A DNA stretch of 33,094 bases from Myxococcales bacterium (GTDB lineage Bacteria > Myxococcota > Polyangia > HGW-17 > SLPX01): assembly GCA_007131745.1 (NCBI GenBank), contig SLPX01000101.1:1-33094 (forward strand), read 5' to 3'. Of this stretch, positions 17,007 to 26,670 are shown in pieces (within the stretch, counting starts at the first letter, position 1; every line of letters begins with the position of its first letter). The notes beneath the pieces were generated by a model. It made no database searches. It worked only from the letters and a program-made list of their open reading frames with translations, and was not told the DNA's origin. Position numbers and translations under genes: made by a program.

Positions 17007-18830
17007 GTGAAAAGAGAATTTGTTCCCTTTTTGTGCTGCATGGTTTTTCTATGCTGTTTCATGCCGGGATGTGGCAGAAGAATCGGTTCACCGGGGTCGG
17101 AAAACGACGGTTCGGCAGATAGCGGAGTGGATGGCGGGGCAATCGAACATGTGCGGGACATCAGGTTGGTGCAGACACCGACCCATGATCTGGATATCCT
17201 CTTCCTGCTGGATAACTCCTATGGAACGGATATTTTGCGACGTAATTTGACCGATTATTTTCCCGCATTCCTGGATAAACTGAAAAAAAGACCCTCAGGG
17301 TTGCCGAATATGCACATCGGAGTCGTGACATCGGATCTCGGCGCGGGAAATCACTCATTTGCGAGATGCATGGACGGGGGCGGAGACAGGGGAGTGCTTG
17401 GCAGGGTCGGCGGGAGAGAATGGGGCGAAAGCTGCATCGGACCGGGGCAAGGCTTCATAGTGGATGTGCAACCGGAGGGATGTGAAATCAATCGGTATGC
17501 GGAACCGGAATCCTACATGTGTACTTCTCATTATTGCGGTCAGGAACACTGTGAGAATTTTGAACACCGGAGTTTGACGCTTTTTGAAGACGAATACGGT
17601 TGTCCCAGGTGCAGGAACTATGACCTGAAACTAAGGGATGTTTTTGTATGTTACACGGAAGTCGGCATCCATGGGTGCGGTTTTGAACAGCATTTGGAAG
17701 CGATGCGGATGTCGCTGAATGTCCATGAAACTCCCGAGAATGCAGGATTCCTGCGTGACGACGCTTATCTCGCGATCGTCATCCTGTCGGACGAAGATGA
17801 TTGTTCCGCGTCAAGGCCGGATGATTTATTCGATCCCGATCCGGATCTCGACAACATGGATTCGCACATCGGCCCTTTGACTTCGTTCAGGTGTTTCGAG
17901 TTCGGGATTGATTGCAATGTCAACGACAGGTCTATCGGGGAGCGCATCGATTGCACCCACCAGCGGGACGATGAAAACATGATGTTGCACCCGGTGGAAA
18001 GGTATACCTCGTTCCTGGAGACGATCAAAGACCCGGCCATGACCATTGTAGCCTCTATCGCCGGTCCTGTGCCGGAGGTCATTCACGTGATGAATGATTC
18101 TCTGAATCGTCCAAAGGTCGCGCTTTCATGCTATTCGAATGTGACCCATGATTATGCTTTCCCTGCGGTAAGGCTCAAAGCGATGACCCATCATTTCAAC
18201 TCTTTGCAGGCAATGGATGATTGGGCTTTTCATTCTGCTTGTGACCATGATTATTCTTCACCCTACTACGGGATAGCGAGAAGGTTCTTGGAGTCGGGGG
18301 ATTGTTTATACGAGCCCATCGCAGGATGCGAGAACGGAGCCGAATCCACCATTTGTTCACCTTGTCTGCCGGATTGCGGGTTTTGGGATGTCGAGAAATC
18401 CGGAGGAGAAAACATCGAGAAAAGGTTGGAAGTGCATTGGTGTGGGCACGTATGTGTAAATGGGCTTTGTAGCGAGCAAGACTCGGAAGAATGCATGTTT
18501 GATGAACACGGATATTGTCATTGCTCCGAGGGGTTTGGACCCACGGTTTTTGGTCATGACAGGCAGCCATATTGCGCTCCGTTGCTGTACGTCGACGGAG
18601 TGCCCGGAATAAACCGAGATCCCGGTTTGCTTGAATTGATTCCACGCATGGAACCTCCGTGCGAGGAAGAGGGCTGCTTTGGCCGCGCCTCTGGATGCTG
18701 GTATGTAAGTGATGATACTAAATGTGATATTGGATCCACGATACGCGTGGTGCGCGGCGAAGATCCGACGGTTTTTACCGTTTTGGATGGTTATTGCAAA
18801 ACAACCTGGGATGTGCCCGCTTGCCCGTAA
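17007..18830 (+). CDS. VWA-like cysteine-rich lipoprotein
   Basis: The product is 607 aa from the GTG at 17007, preceded by AGGAAGAAGAG. This start gives a compact signal peptide ending in MPGC (Cys22), a likely lipobox; the upstream ATG at 16956 adds a Glu/Lys-rich leader that fits a signal peptide less well. The part from about 60 to 380 resembles VWA-like modules of myxobacterial lipoproteins. It has HDLDILFLLDNS (MIDAS-like, 60-71), then IGVVTSDLG, and a later beta-strand with ILSDEDDC (259-266). The MIDAS DxSxS is degenerate: DNSYG at 69-73. The second half has many Cys pairs and an EGF-like stretch, ending in a small Cys-containing domain. It probably sits on the cell surface and binds a ligand. 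No partner is evident. Confidence 0.78.
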   Translation: MKREFVPFLCCMVFLCCFMPGCGRRIGSPGSENDGSADSGVDGGAIEHVRDIRLVQTPTHDLDILFLLDNSYGTDILRRNLTDYFPAFLDKLKKRPSGLPNMHIGVVTSDLGAGNHSFARCMDGGGDRGVLGRVGGREWGESCIGPGQGFIVDVQPEGCEINRYAEPESYMCTSHYCGQEHCENFEHRSLTLFEDEYGCPRCRNYDLKLRDVFVCYTEVGIHGCGFEQHLEAMRMSLNVHETPENAGFLRDDAYLAIVILSDEDDCSASRPDDLFDPDPDLDNMDSHIGPLTSFRCFEFGIDCNVNDRSIGERIDCTHQRDDENMMLHPVERYTSFLETIKDPAMTIVASIAGPVPEVIHVMNDSLNRPKVALSCYSNVTHDYAFPAVRLKAMTHHFNSLQAMDDWAFHSACDHDYSSPYYGIARRFLESGDCLYEPIAGCENGAESTICSPCLPDCGFWDVEKSGGENIEKRLEVHWCGHVCVNGLCSEQDSEECMFDEHGYCHCSEGFGPTVFGHDRQPYCAPLLYVDGVPGINRDPGLLELIPRMEPPCEEEGCFGRASGCWYVSDDTKCDIGSTIRVVRGEDPTVFTVLDGYCKTTWDVPACP

Positions 18831-18889
18831 AAGTTCCTCACTGTAAGATTTGGAAATTTTGAAAACAATGAAAATAATGAAAAAAATGT

Positions 18890-20311
18890 TCAGTTCAAAA
18901 AGGTGACGCGCACTCCGTCCGGGGTGTCTTTTACCTGGATTCCCTCTTCGGCAAGGATATCCCTGATCCGGTCGGCTTCGGCCCAGTTCTTTTCAGAGCG
19001 TGCCTTGGAACGTTCTTCGATGAGCGCTTTCTGTTCATCCGTGAGGGTTCTTTTTTCCGGGTCGAAAAAGATGCCAAGCACGCTGTTGACTTCGTCCATG
19101 AACGCTAGAGCTTCCTGTCTGGATGCGAGACTCAACGCGTTTGAATCGATCAACTTGTTTATCTTCCGGGCCATGTCATGGACCGCTGCAATGGCCCGGG
19201 GCGTATTCAGGTCGTCATCCATGTGAGAGACGAATTCAGAGCGTGTCTTTTCGATTGTGGTTTTTCCTTCATCCTCGTCATCGGCCCCGCTTTTTTCACT
19301 TGTTCCGTAGATTTTCAGCCGTTCGATGAATTCCTTTAGTCCGTTTAACCCGGCCGCCGCGGCCTTCATGTTTTCATGCGAGAAAAAGACAGGCGCGCGG
19401 TAGTGTCCGGTGGTGATGAGATACCGGTAGGCCGGAATGCCTCCCGGAGAATCCGCAAGTCCCTCCAGGGTGTAGATGTTTCCAAGGCTTTTCGCCATTT
19501 TTTCACCCTCGAAATTCACGAAAGCCCTGTGAAGCCAGTAGTTGACGAACTTTTTACCCGAGGCCGCTTCCGACTGGGCTATTTCGTTTTCGTGGTGCGG
19601 AAAGATAAGGTCGATTCCTCCGGTGTGGATGTCGAATGTTTTTCCCAGGTATTTCATGCTCATTGCCGAGCACTCTATGTGCCACCCGGGTCGCCCCTTT
19701 CCGACCGGTGTTTCCCAATATACATCTCCGTCATCATCGGACCAGCCTTTCCAAAGAGCGAAATCCCGAACCGATTCCCTGTCGTATTCGTCGTTGTCCA
19801 TTCGGCCGGAACCGCCCGACTGCAAACCTTCCACATCCAGTTTAGCGAGCTTTCCGTAATCCTTGAACGAACTCACCCGGTAGTAGACGCTGGAACCGGA
19901 TTCGTAAGCATGTCCTTTGTCCATAAGGGTCTTTACCAGTTTCGCCATGTCGTCGATGTGGTTCGTGGCCCGAGGATATACATCGGCATGGATGCAATTC
20001 AGTTTTTCCATCCCGTTCATGAAATAATCGGTGTATTCGGCCGTGAATTCTTCGAGGGTTTTACCCGCTTTTTTTGATTCCCGAATGGTTTTGTCGTCCA
20101 CGTCAGTGATGTTCATGACGTGGATGACCTTGTAACCTCGATAACCCAGGTAGCGTTTCAAAACATCCGCGAACATGAAACTGGAGTAGTTTCCGATGTG
20201 CGGGGGGCCGTACACGGTGGGGCCGCAGGAGTAGATTCCCACCTTGCCGGGTTTTACCGGAGTGAATTCATCCTTGTTTCTTGTCAGGGTGTTGTACAGG
20301 CGCAGACTCAT
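18890..20311 (-). CDS. cysS: Cysteinyl-tRNA synthetase
   Basis: The product is 473 aa (E. coli 461 aa). It charges tRNA-Cys in the cytoplasm. The class I motifs are HIGN at 38-41 and KMAKS at 271-275. The zinc ligands that read the cysteine thiol are kept: C29, C214, H239 and E243, in the expected contexts CGPTVYGPPHIGN, WHIECSAM and FPHHENEIAQSEA. The C-terminal helical tRNA-binding part contains an acidic insert (GADDEDEGKTTIE). The start ATG at 20311 has GAGAGG eight bases upstream. It is divergent from the radical SAM gene and convergent with the VWA-like lipoprotein (59 bp, no hairpin seen). Confidence 0.97.
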   Translation of the reverse strand: MSLRLYNTLTRNKDEFTPVKPGKVGIYSCGPTVYGPPHIGNYSSFMFADVLKRYLGYRGYKVIHVMNITDVDDKTIRESKKAGKTLEEFTAEYTDYFMNGMEKLNCIHADVYPRATNHIDDMAKLVKTLMDKGHAYESGSSVYYRVSSFKDYGKLAKLDVEGLQSGGSGRMDNDEYDRESVRDFALWKGWSDDDGDVYWETPVGKGRPGWHIECSAMSMKYLGKTFDIHTGGIDLIFPHHENEIAQSEAASGKKFVNYWLHRAFVNFEGEKMAKSLGNIYTLEGLADSPGGIPAYRYLITTGHYRAPVFFSHENMKAAAAGLNGLKEFIERLKIYGTSEKSGADDEDEGKTTIEKTRSEFVSHMDDDLNTPRAIAAVHDMARKINKLIDSNALSLASRQEALAFMDEVNSVLGIFFDPEKRTLTDEQKALIEERSKARSEKNWAEADRIRDILAEEGIQVKDTPDGVRVTFLN

Positions 20312-20628
20312 CTTATTTTCCTCTCGGATAGTCTATCGGATTTTTAACAGGTTTACCTTACTCTTATCTAATGCACTATCGCCCTGCTGTCCAACAGCTA
20401 TTTTGAACCCGGGTGCAAGATTCGTTTTTGGGGGGCGGATGTTTTTTTTCATCGTGACATTTTCATTACATCTCATGGGTAGGCTTTTCTTATGTTTCGG
20501 AAATTCCGCTTGCAAAAGTGTCTGTGACGGACATTCGGGCGGGATTCGAAAAACTGCATCATGAAACAACGGTGCAAGAGACGAAACAAAAGGACAGGAA
20601 CTTTTTAAAAAAAACAGAGGAAAACAGG
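20312..20628. other. Divergent intergenic region between cysS and the radical SAM gene
   Basis: These 317 bases should contain both promoters. I see a short palindromic GATAGACTATC close to cysS (minus-strand reading), a G-run followed by a T-run near 20430-20450, and on the minus strand TTGGAC followed at 17 bases by TTAGAT as a weak cysS promoter candidate. A GTG at 20518 would add 37 residues to the radical SAM protein. No T-box or riboswitch was recognised. Confidence 0.3.
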
Positions 20629-22203
20629 ATGAGCAACATAGCGATAATCAAAGTAAGAAGCGAACATGACCTGGAGTGGCGTACGCCCAAAATAGCAAGA
20701 GACGCTCTTCGCATGCTGGGCGCCGGCGGTTTCGTGGAGCGAATGGAACGGACTTCGGGGTTGAGTTTCATGCCGCAGCTCACACTTCCCTATTTGTCGG
20801 CTCTGGGCCGGCTATACAACGAACAAGCGGGGAAGAACCACACGTTCAAACTGATCGACGAGCCGGAAGAGCGAGTGAACTTGGAAGGCTATGACATGGC
20901 CTGGTTTACCACCGGGACTCCACAGGCCAACGGCACCTATCGAACAGCGGACAAGGCCCGGGAGATGGGAATCACGACGGTGATTGGAGGCATTCACCCT
21001 ACCATGCTGCCCGATGAGGCTGCACCTCACGCGCACTCAGTGGTGATAGGGGAAGCGGAAGACGTTATCATGGAATTGCTCGGGGATTTCGATTCGGGCC
21101 GCGGCTTGAAGAAGCGCTACAAGGGGACCCGTCGCGCAGATCTGGCCGGTCTTCCCGTGCCGAGATGGAAGGATTCGGTTTACGAAGAGTACTGCCCATG
21201 GCTCGTTCCTGTGCAGACGAGCCGGGGTTGCAGGAACGCATGCCGGTTCTGTTCCACTACGAGGTACCAGGGAGCCGCCAGGCGGCACAGGCCGGTGGAA
21301 GACGTTGTAAACGAGATAAAGATGCTCAAGGAGGAGGGGATCCTGACTCCTGAAAAGGTGGTGTTTCTGACGGATAACAACATCGTGTGGGACACGGATC
21401 ACAGGAGGGGTGTGCGGGATTCTTCGTATTCACGCGAGTTGTTCGAGGCGTTGGCTCCGCTCAAAATAGATTGGGTCGGACAGGGCGAATTGGGCGTCGC
21501 CGAACAACCCGAACTCGTAAGACTTATGGCCGAGTCGGGATGTTGCCTGCTGCTCGTGGGAATCGAGACCCTGAGCCAGGAAGGGCTCGACCAGGTGGGC
21601 AAACCATGCAACTCGGTGAAGCTCTATGAAGAGTGGATCGATACTCTTCACCGGCACGGAATCGGGATCATAGGGTGCTTTATATTCGGATTCGACACCG
21701 ACACCCCCGAGACATTTGAACTCGCGGGGAAGTTCATAAACAAATGGGTGGATGTTCCGCAGATCAGCCTGCTGACACCCTTTCCCGGAACCGCGTTGTA
21801 CAAACAGTTCAAAAAGGAGGGCAGGCTGCTTCATGAAGACTGGTCGCGCTATGACATAACGCACCTGACTTTCAGGCCGAAGAGCATGTCTTTTGAAAAA
21901 ATGGATGCTTTGTACAAAGAGCTGATAACAAATGTTTATTCCAACACCGCTGTTTTAACCAGGTCGCTTCGTTACGCTATGAGAAATACCGTAAACGGAT
22001 TGCCGAGGATGAACAGGTTCAGCCGTTTCACCTTCACCCTGGCGCCTAACCTGATTTACAAGCGCCTCTGCGGCGTGGGAGGAAGCGACCGCTTTCCCCA
22101 TGAATTGATGAAAGACGGAACAGCCGAAAGGGAATCCCGCCGATTCAAGCGTTATATAGAGCAGGGTGCTGCCTGGGTCCGAAGAGTTGGAATCGCCGGC
22201 TGA
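20629..22203 (+). CDS. B12-binding domain radical SAM protein of unknown substrate
   Basis: The product is 524 aa from the ATG at 20629, which is preceded by AGAGGAAAACAGG. Residues up to about 165 form a cobalamin-binding-like Rossmann domain (MAWFTTGTPQ, TTVIGGIHPTMLPDEA, VVIGEAED); the DxHxxG motif of His-on B12 proteins is absent, as in many BchE-like enzymes. The radical SAM core carries CxxxCxxC at C201, C205 and C208 (CRNACRFC) for the 4Fe-4S cluster, followed by VFLTDNN, GQGELG, LLLVGIETL and GIIGCFIFGFDTD. The last ~130 residues hold the P.PGT.LY.....EGR segment and a helical tail. Such enzymes methylate or rearrange carbon skeletons in lipids, pigments or natural products. No pathway genes surround it, so the substrate is open. 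Confidence 0.88.
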   Translation: MSNIAIIKVRSEHDLEWRTPKIARDALRMLGAGGFVERMERTSGLSFMPQLTLPYLSALGRLYNEQAGKNHTFKLIDEPEERVNLEGYDMAWFTTGTPQANGTYRTADKAREMGITTVIGGIHPTMLPDEAAPHAHSVVIGEAEDVIMELLGDFDSGRGLKKRYKGTRRADLAGLPVPRWKDSVYEEYCPWLVPVQTSRGCRNACRFCSTTRYQGAARRHRPVEDVVNEIKMLKEEGILTPEKVVFLTDNNIVWDTDHRRGVRDSSYSRELFEALAPLKIDWVGQGELGVAEQPELVRLMAESGCCLLLVGIETLSQEGLDQVGKPCNSVKLYEEWIDTLHRHGIGIIGCFIFGFDTDTPETFELAGKFINKWVDVPQISLLTPFPGTALYKQFKKEGRLLHEDWSRYDITHLTFRPKSMSFEKMDALYKELITNVYSNTAVLTRSLRYAMRNTVNGLPRMNRFSRFTFTLAPNLIYKRLCGVGGSDRFPHELMKDGTAERESRRFKRYIEQGAAWVRRVGIAG

Positions 22204-22241
22204 CCCGCGGGATCTTTTTCAAGTTTGTCTGAAGTTTCAAA

Positions 22242-24521
22242 TTAATCTTCCCAGGGTGGGATGTCCGCGCAGCAGCGGAACCCGAGGTCGTAGTAATAGA
22301 ACTCGGGTTCGGCCGAGACGAAGTCGAAACTACAGGTCAGGGCGGGTTCGATATTGTTGTACGATCCACCCCGGATGCGGTAGTAGAGAGGTGATTCCGA
22401 GACTTGCGTCGCGGTCCACTCCATGACATTTCCGCTCATGTCGAACGCGCTGAAATCGCTTATGCAAAAGCTGTCTCCGGGAGGCGGGCATCCGTAAGGC
22501 GTGCCGGTCGGAAGCAGGATGTTGTCATTGGGCGGAGTGCAGTCGTGATCATAATCCGCGCTGTTGCACCACTCGGGTTCATAGGTGTCACCGTAAGGGT
22601 ATAGCGAACCCAACGGTCCCTCGCAGGCTGCCTGCCACTCTTCTTCGGTGCAAAGCCGCTTGCCGGCCGCTCCGCAAGCTTCGAATGCTTCATCCCAGGT
22701 CACGAGGTGCCAGGGGATGACATCCGGGTTGGAGCACGCCCGGTGGTCCATCATGCCTACACTGTCTGCGGTTGCATCGGGGCGTGAAGCTTCATACGCG
22801 TCGATCCAAAAATCCAGGTCACCGGTAACGACGTGCACCATGGTGTCCACCGCGTTGTCGTCGATAATCCCGTTGCAGTCATTATCTTGTCCGTCGCAAA
22901 CTTCCGGCTCAGGGTCTTTTCCCGGCTCGGTTATTTCGCAGATCGTTCCGGTCATTGTCTCATCGCAAACATAGTGTCCGGTTCCGCGGCACGCGCCGAT
23001 TCCGCCGTCGTCGCATGGTTTCCCTTTCAGGAGAAAGGGTTCGTCGACAACGGTGCTGCAGTTGCCGTCTATGTCGTTACACAGGGTTTCAGTGGTAAGT
23101 ACTCGGTTCGGGTTAGCGGGGTCGGTTTCCACTCCCGGAGCGTAGTTGCAGTACCAGGTGATACCCAGGATTCCGTCGGTGCAGAAAGCTTCAGTTCCCT
23201 CGCAGGGGGTTCCGGGGTCGGTGCGGCAATAGCCTTCTGGGGGTGGGACGAGGTGTTCCGGGGTGTCGATTTGCCCGTCGCAATTGTTGTCTTGTCCGTC
23301 GCAGTATTCGACTCCCGGGGGCGCGGTCGGTTCGCATGGATACTCGCAGCCGTCTCCGAGCAGGCCAAGCTGGAGATCGCCGTTTAGGTCATGAAAACCG
23401 GGAAGGCAGAAGAAAACACATACTCCTTCGATACATTCCATTGCATACGCGTTGTCTGGAGTTGCATCAAAGCAGGAATGTCCGCATGTTCCGCAGTTGA
23501 GCAAGTCGTTTTGCAGATCAAAGCCTTCGTCGGTTTCTCCGTTGCAGTTGTTGTCCAATCCGTCGCAGATTTCAATTCCGGGTCCTTTTTCTCCCGAGCA
23601 CTGCATTACTCCGTCAATGCATTCCATGGCGCCGGTTGTGCATTCCCCGAGACATGTCCATGTGTCGGTTCCCTCGTCGTAACTGCATCCGGTCGGTTGT
23701 GTGTAACATGGTTCGCCGGTGGGAGCGTCTTCGTCGGTCAGACCGTTGCAGTTTGTGTCGATGCCATTGCAAAGGTCGGGGGGTATGGGCGAACAACGGT
23801 GAATGTTATCCTGAAGGGTGTCGATGCATACTTCTCCTTCGGAGCAAGGGTCGCGCTCGGTCGGTTCACACTCTGCTCCGTTCGGGTCTTCATCTGCATG
23901 AATGACGCACTCGCAGCCGTTCGCGGGATCACCGTCTTTGTCAACGAATCCGGAATGGCAGTAATCGAGTATGCACTCTCCTTCAACACAAGAACCTTCC
24001 GCCCTGAAGAACACGCAAGTGTTGTAACATCCACCGCAATGCTTTGGGTCGTTCAGGAGGTCGAATCCCTCATCCGTAATCCCGTTGCAATTGTTGTCCC
24101 GGCCGTCGCAGATTTCGACTCCGTTGTTTGTCGGCAGGCAGTGATATTCGCAACCGTCGGAGGGGTCTTCATTGAGATCCCAATAACCGGGCAAGCAATT
24201 GCCCATGACGCATTCACCGTTTACACACGAGGCGAACGCGTTGTCGAAATCACACACATTGTTGCATTCCCCGCAGTTTTCAGGGTCGTTCATCAGGTCC
24301 GCGCCCTCGCAATCGTCATAGACGTCGATATCGTTATTGCCGTCGACGAGGTCTGCGTCTATTGTAGAACCATCGGGAAAATTCCAGCCGCCTTTTTCTC
24401 CCATATCGTACGTGCTCAGTTTGCAGCCATATATGGAAACAAAGGCAAGCGTACAAAGGATCGTAAGAGCTTTGCCGGGGTGAAAAGAAAAAAATATATC
24501 TTTTACTGTAAAACGATTCAT
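22242..24521 (-). CDS. Lipoprotein with MopE-type cysteine-rich modules and C-terminal FGE-like domain
   Basis: The product is 759 aa. The signal peptide ends in SIYGC (Cys33), a lipobox. The middle has six modules of the CDGxDNNCNGxxDE type (some degenerate) interleaved with CGEC/CGGC-type Cys-rich stretches, reminiscent of MopE and its myxobacterial relatives. Residues about 563-759 form an FGE-sulfatase (SUMF1/EgtB-like) fold: FWIDAYEAS, VTWDEAFEAC, KRLCTEEEWQAAC, AFDMSGNVMEWTAT, RIRGGSYNN and DLGFRCC. The cysteines that act in true formylglycine-generating enzymes, just after RGGSY, are not at the right positions, so a binding role is likelier. The start ATG overlaps the stop of the upstream gene (TAATG), with AGGAGG eight bases ahead, so translation is probably coupled. 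Confidence 0.88.
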   Translation of the reverse strand: MNRFTVKDIFFSFHPGKALTILCTLAFVSIYGCKLSTYDMGEKGGWNFPDGSTIDADLVDGNNDIDVYDDCEGADLMNDPENCGECNNVCDFDNAFASCVNGECVMGNCLPGYWDLNEDPSDGCEYHCLPTNNGVEICDGRDNNCNGITDEGFDLLNDPKHCGGCYNTCVFFRAEGSCVEGECILDYCHSGFVDKDGDPANGCECVIHADEDPNGAECEPTERDPCSEGEVCIDTLQDNIHRCSPIPPDLCNGIDTNCNGLTDEDAPTGEPCYTQPTGCSYDEGTDTWTCLGECTTGAMECIDGVMQCSGEKGPGIEICDGLDNNCNGETDEGFDLQNDLLNCGTCGHSCFDATPDNAYAMECIEGVCVFFCLPGFHDLNGDLQLGLLGDGCEYPCEPTAPPGVEYCDGQDNNCDGQIDTPEHLVPPPEGYCRTDPGTPCEGTEAFCTDGILGITWYCNYAPGVETDPANPNRVLTTETLCNDIDGNCSTVVDEPFLLKGKPCDDGGIGACRGTGHYVCDETMTGTICEITEPGKDPEPEVCDGQDNDCNGIIDDNAVDTMVHVVTGDLDFWIDAYEASRPDATADSVGMMDHRACSNPDVIPWHLVTWDEAFEACGAAGKRLCTEEEWQAACEGPLGSLYPYGDTYEPEWCNSADYDHDCTPPNDNILLPTGTPYGCPPPGDSFCISDFSAFDMSGNVMEWTATQVSESPLYYRIRGGSYNNIEPALTCSFDFVSAEPEFYYYDLGFRCCADIPPWED

Positions 24522-26670
24522 TATCCACCCCTCCTTCCCGAATTCTTGTTTGCCGGTGAGCGTGAAGATCTGAGAAGCAGCAACAGCAATAAAAAGACCA
24601 ATAAAGCTCCGGGTACGGGAGACGAGGAGCCGGTTGTACGGCAGCCGCAACCGCCTTTGCCCGCGGTAACCTTGGTCGAAAGCGATGGGTCCCAGAAGCT
24701 TTGATCGGCTGCACACATCGGAATGGGACCGTTTTCTCCGGAGTCGACGAGAACGCATTCGTGGAAAGGTGGGCAGTCTGCGTATGCACAAGGGTCGTCA
24801 ATGCATTCACCGTTGTAGCAGGTGTCTCCCGTGGAACACGTAACGTCGAAACAATTGTCCGGTTCGCACTCTCCGGTTTCCGGATTGCAGCGGTCGTTGC
24901 CGGTGCAGACGATTTCGCTGCATGGATCTTCCACGCAATCGCCATCCATTGTGCATCTTTGACCGGGAGGACATGCACAAAGGGGTTCGCAACTGTACGT
25001 GCACCCGGATTCATCGCATTCGCGCAGACAGTAGTCGGTTTCCGGGTTGCAATCCGCGTCCGCGCATGGGTCGGCCACGCACTCATGGTTGAAACAAAAC
25101 TCACCCGGCGGACAGTCGATACCAAAGGCAGTGCAGCTTCTGTCCATGCATACCCCTTGAACGCATTCTTCCCATGGTTCACATTCCACGGATTCGCACG
25201 GGTCCACACATTCATCATCTATGCAAACCCATCCTTCCGGGCAGGTTTCACCGCCGCAATCGCCCATCGACGGCAAACAAATGTTCGCGTAGTCTTGCAA
25301 AATATCGATGAAAACTTCTACACAATCACTGTTGATCGGGCATCCGAATTCATCGCCCGGGTCGCATACGGGCCGGCACGCGCCGTCGTAGCAATATGAA
25401 TTGGGCGGGCACACCGCGCCATTGTCGGTGACTCCGTCGCAGTCGTCGTCCAGTCCGTTGCAAACTTCTTCGGTGGGTTGGCGGCCTCCCACACATATTA
25501 TTTCTCCGCCCACGCACTTGGTTTCTCCGGGTTCGCATTCCCCCACGTCCGTGCCGCAAGGGTGACCCTCCAGATGCCCCACCTCGTCCGGGTCGTCGAT
25601 TACTCCGTCACAATTGTCATCCATGCCGTTGCAATCCCCTGGAAACGGCCCTTCTCCGCCTACGCAGACTTCTTGGCCGTCTATGCAATCCATTATTCCC
25701 TGGGTGCATCGACCGATTGCGGATCCGCAGGGTTGGCCCAAACCCACGAGGTTTTCGGGTTCATCGGTCAGTCCGTTGCAGTTGTTGTCAAGGCCGTCGC
25801 AAATCTCCAGGGATGGAATTACATAACCTTCACAATCGCCCCACACGCCGTTTGTACATATTCTTTGACCGGTAGAGCATTCTCCCAGGCAATTCCACTG
25901 TCCGATGTCTTCATCGTACATGCAACCGGTTTGGAGGCCCGAACCGGGTGGATAGCATTCCCGGCTCAGGGGAGCGCCGAATTCGTCTTCGTCCGTCATT
26001 CCGTTGCAATTGTTGTCCCGGCCGTCGCATATTTCGTCCATGGGGCCTTGTTCGAATTCGCATGGCCCCCATTCTCCGGTTCCGCCTTCTTCCGGGGTGG
26101 GACACCTGCGAAATCCGGTGTTGCATATCCCCTCGCAATGCCATGTCTGGGTGGTTTCGTCGTATCCGCAACCCGTATCGAAAGTATAACAGATCTCGAT
26201 CAAACCGTCGGTGATTCCGTTGCAGTTGTTGTCCCGGCCGTCGCATACTTCGGGCTGCGGTCCGACCGCGCCTTCGCAAACTATGTGTCCATTCTCGCAT
26301 ATCGTGATGCCGGTTTCGCATTCACCTATGTCCGAGCCGCACGGTTGGCCCACCCGGGGATCATCCAGCCCCTCGTTTTCAGGGTACAAGGGGTCGCAAA
26401 GATCAGGAGGCGGATTGCATCCGTACGGATACTCGTCGGGATCCACGTTGTCGATGATTCCGTCGCAATCATCATCCAGACCGTTGCACTCTTCTTCGCG
26501 GGGTTCTTCGCCGGGGTCGGTGATTTCACAGACTACGCTGCGGCCGTCCTCGGAGCAGACGTAAATCCCTGTACTCTTGCAGATGCCAAGCTGACCGTCG
26601 TCGCACGGTTCGCCTTTGAGCGGAAAACCTCCGTCGATCACTCCATCGCAGTTGTCATCTTCGTCATTGC
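22850..26670 (-). repeat. Dispersed MopE-module repeat family spanning two genes
   Basis: Thirteen related segments encode C(D/N)G.D(N/D)(N/D)C(N/D)G..D: six in the FGE-like lipoprotein gene (for example near 22865, 23280, 23555 and 24085) and seven in the upstream giant gene (for example near 25445, 25775, 26005, 26220, 26465 and 26645). On the plus strand several share long stretches of the type CCGTTGCARTTGTTGTCC. The DNA similarity within and between the two genes makes recombination or gene conversion possible. They are protein-module repeats, not a CRISPR array. Confidence 0.85.

Noticed and set aside
23391..24704. Long plus-strand open frame opposite the MopE-module lipoprotein
   Set aside because: It is an antisense shadow created by the repeated Cys/Asn/Asp codons of the real gene.
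25430..26670. Regularly spaced near-identical segments resembling a CRISPR array
   Set aside because: Spacing varies, the repeats are in frame with a coding sequence and encode a known module type, and no cas genes are present.
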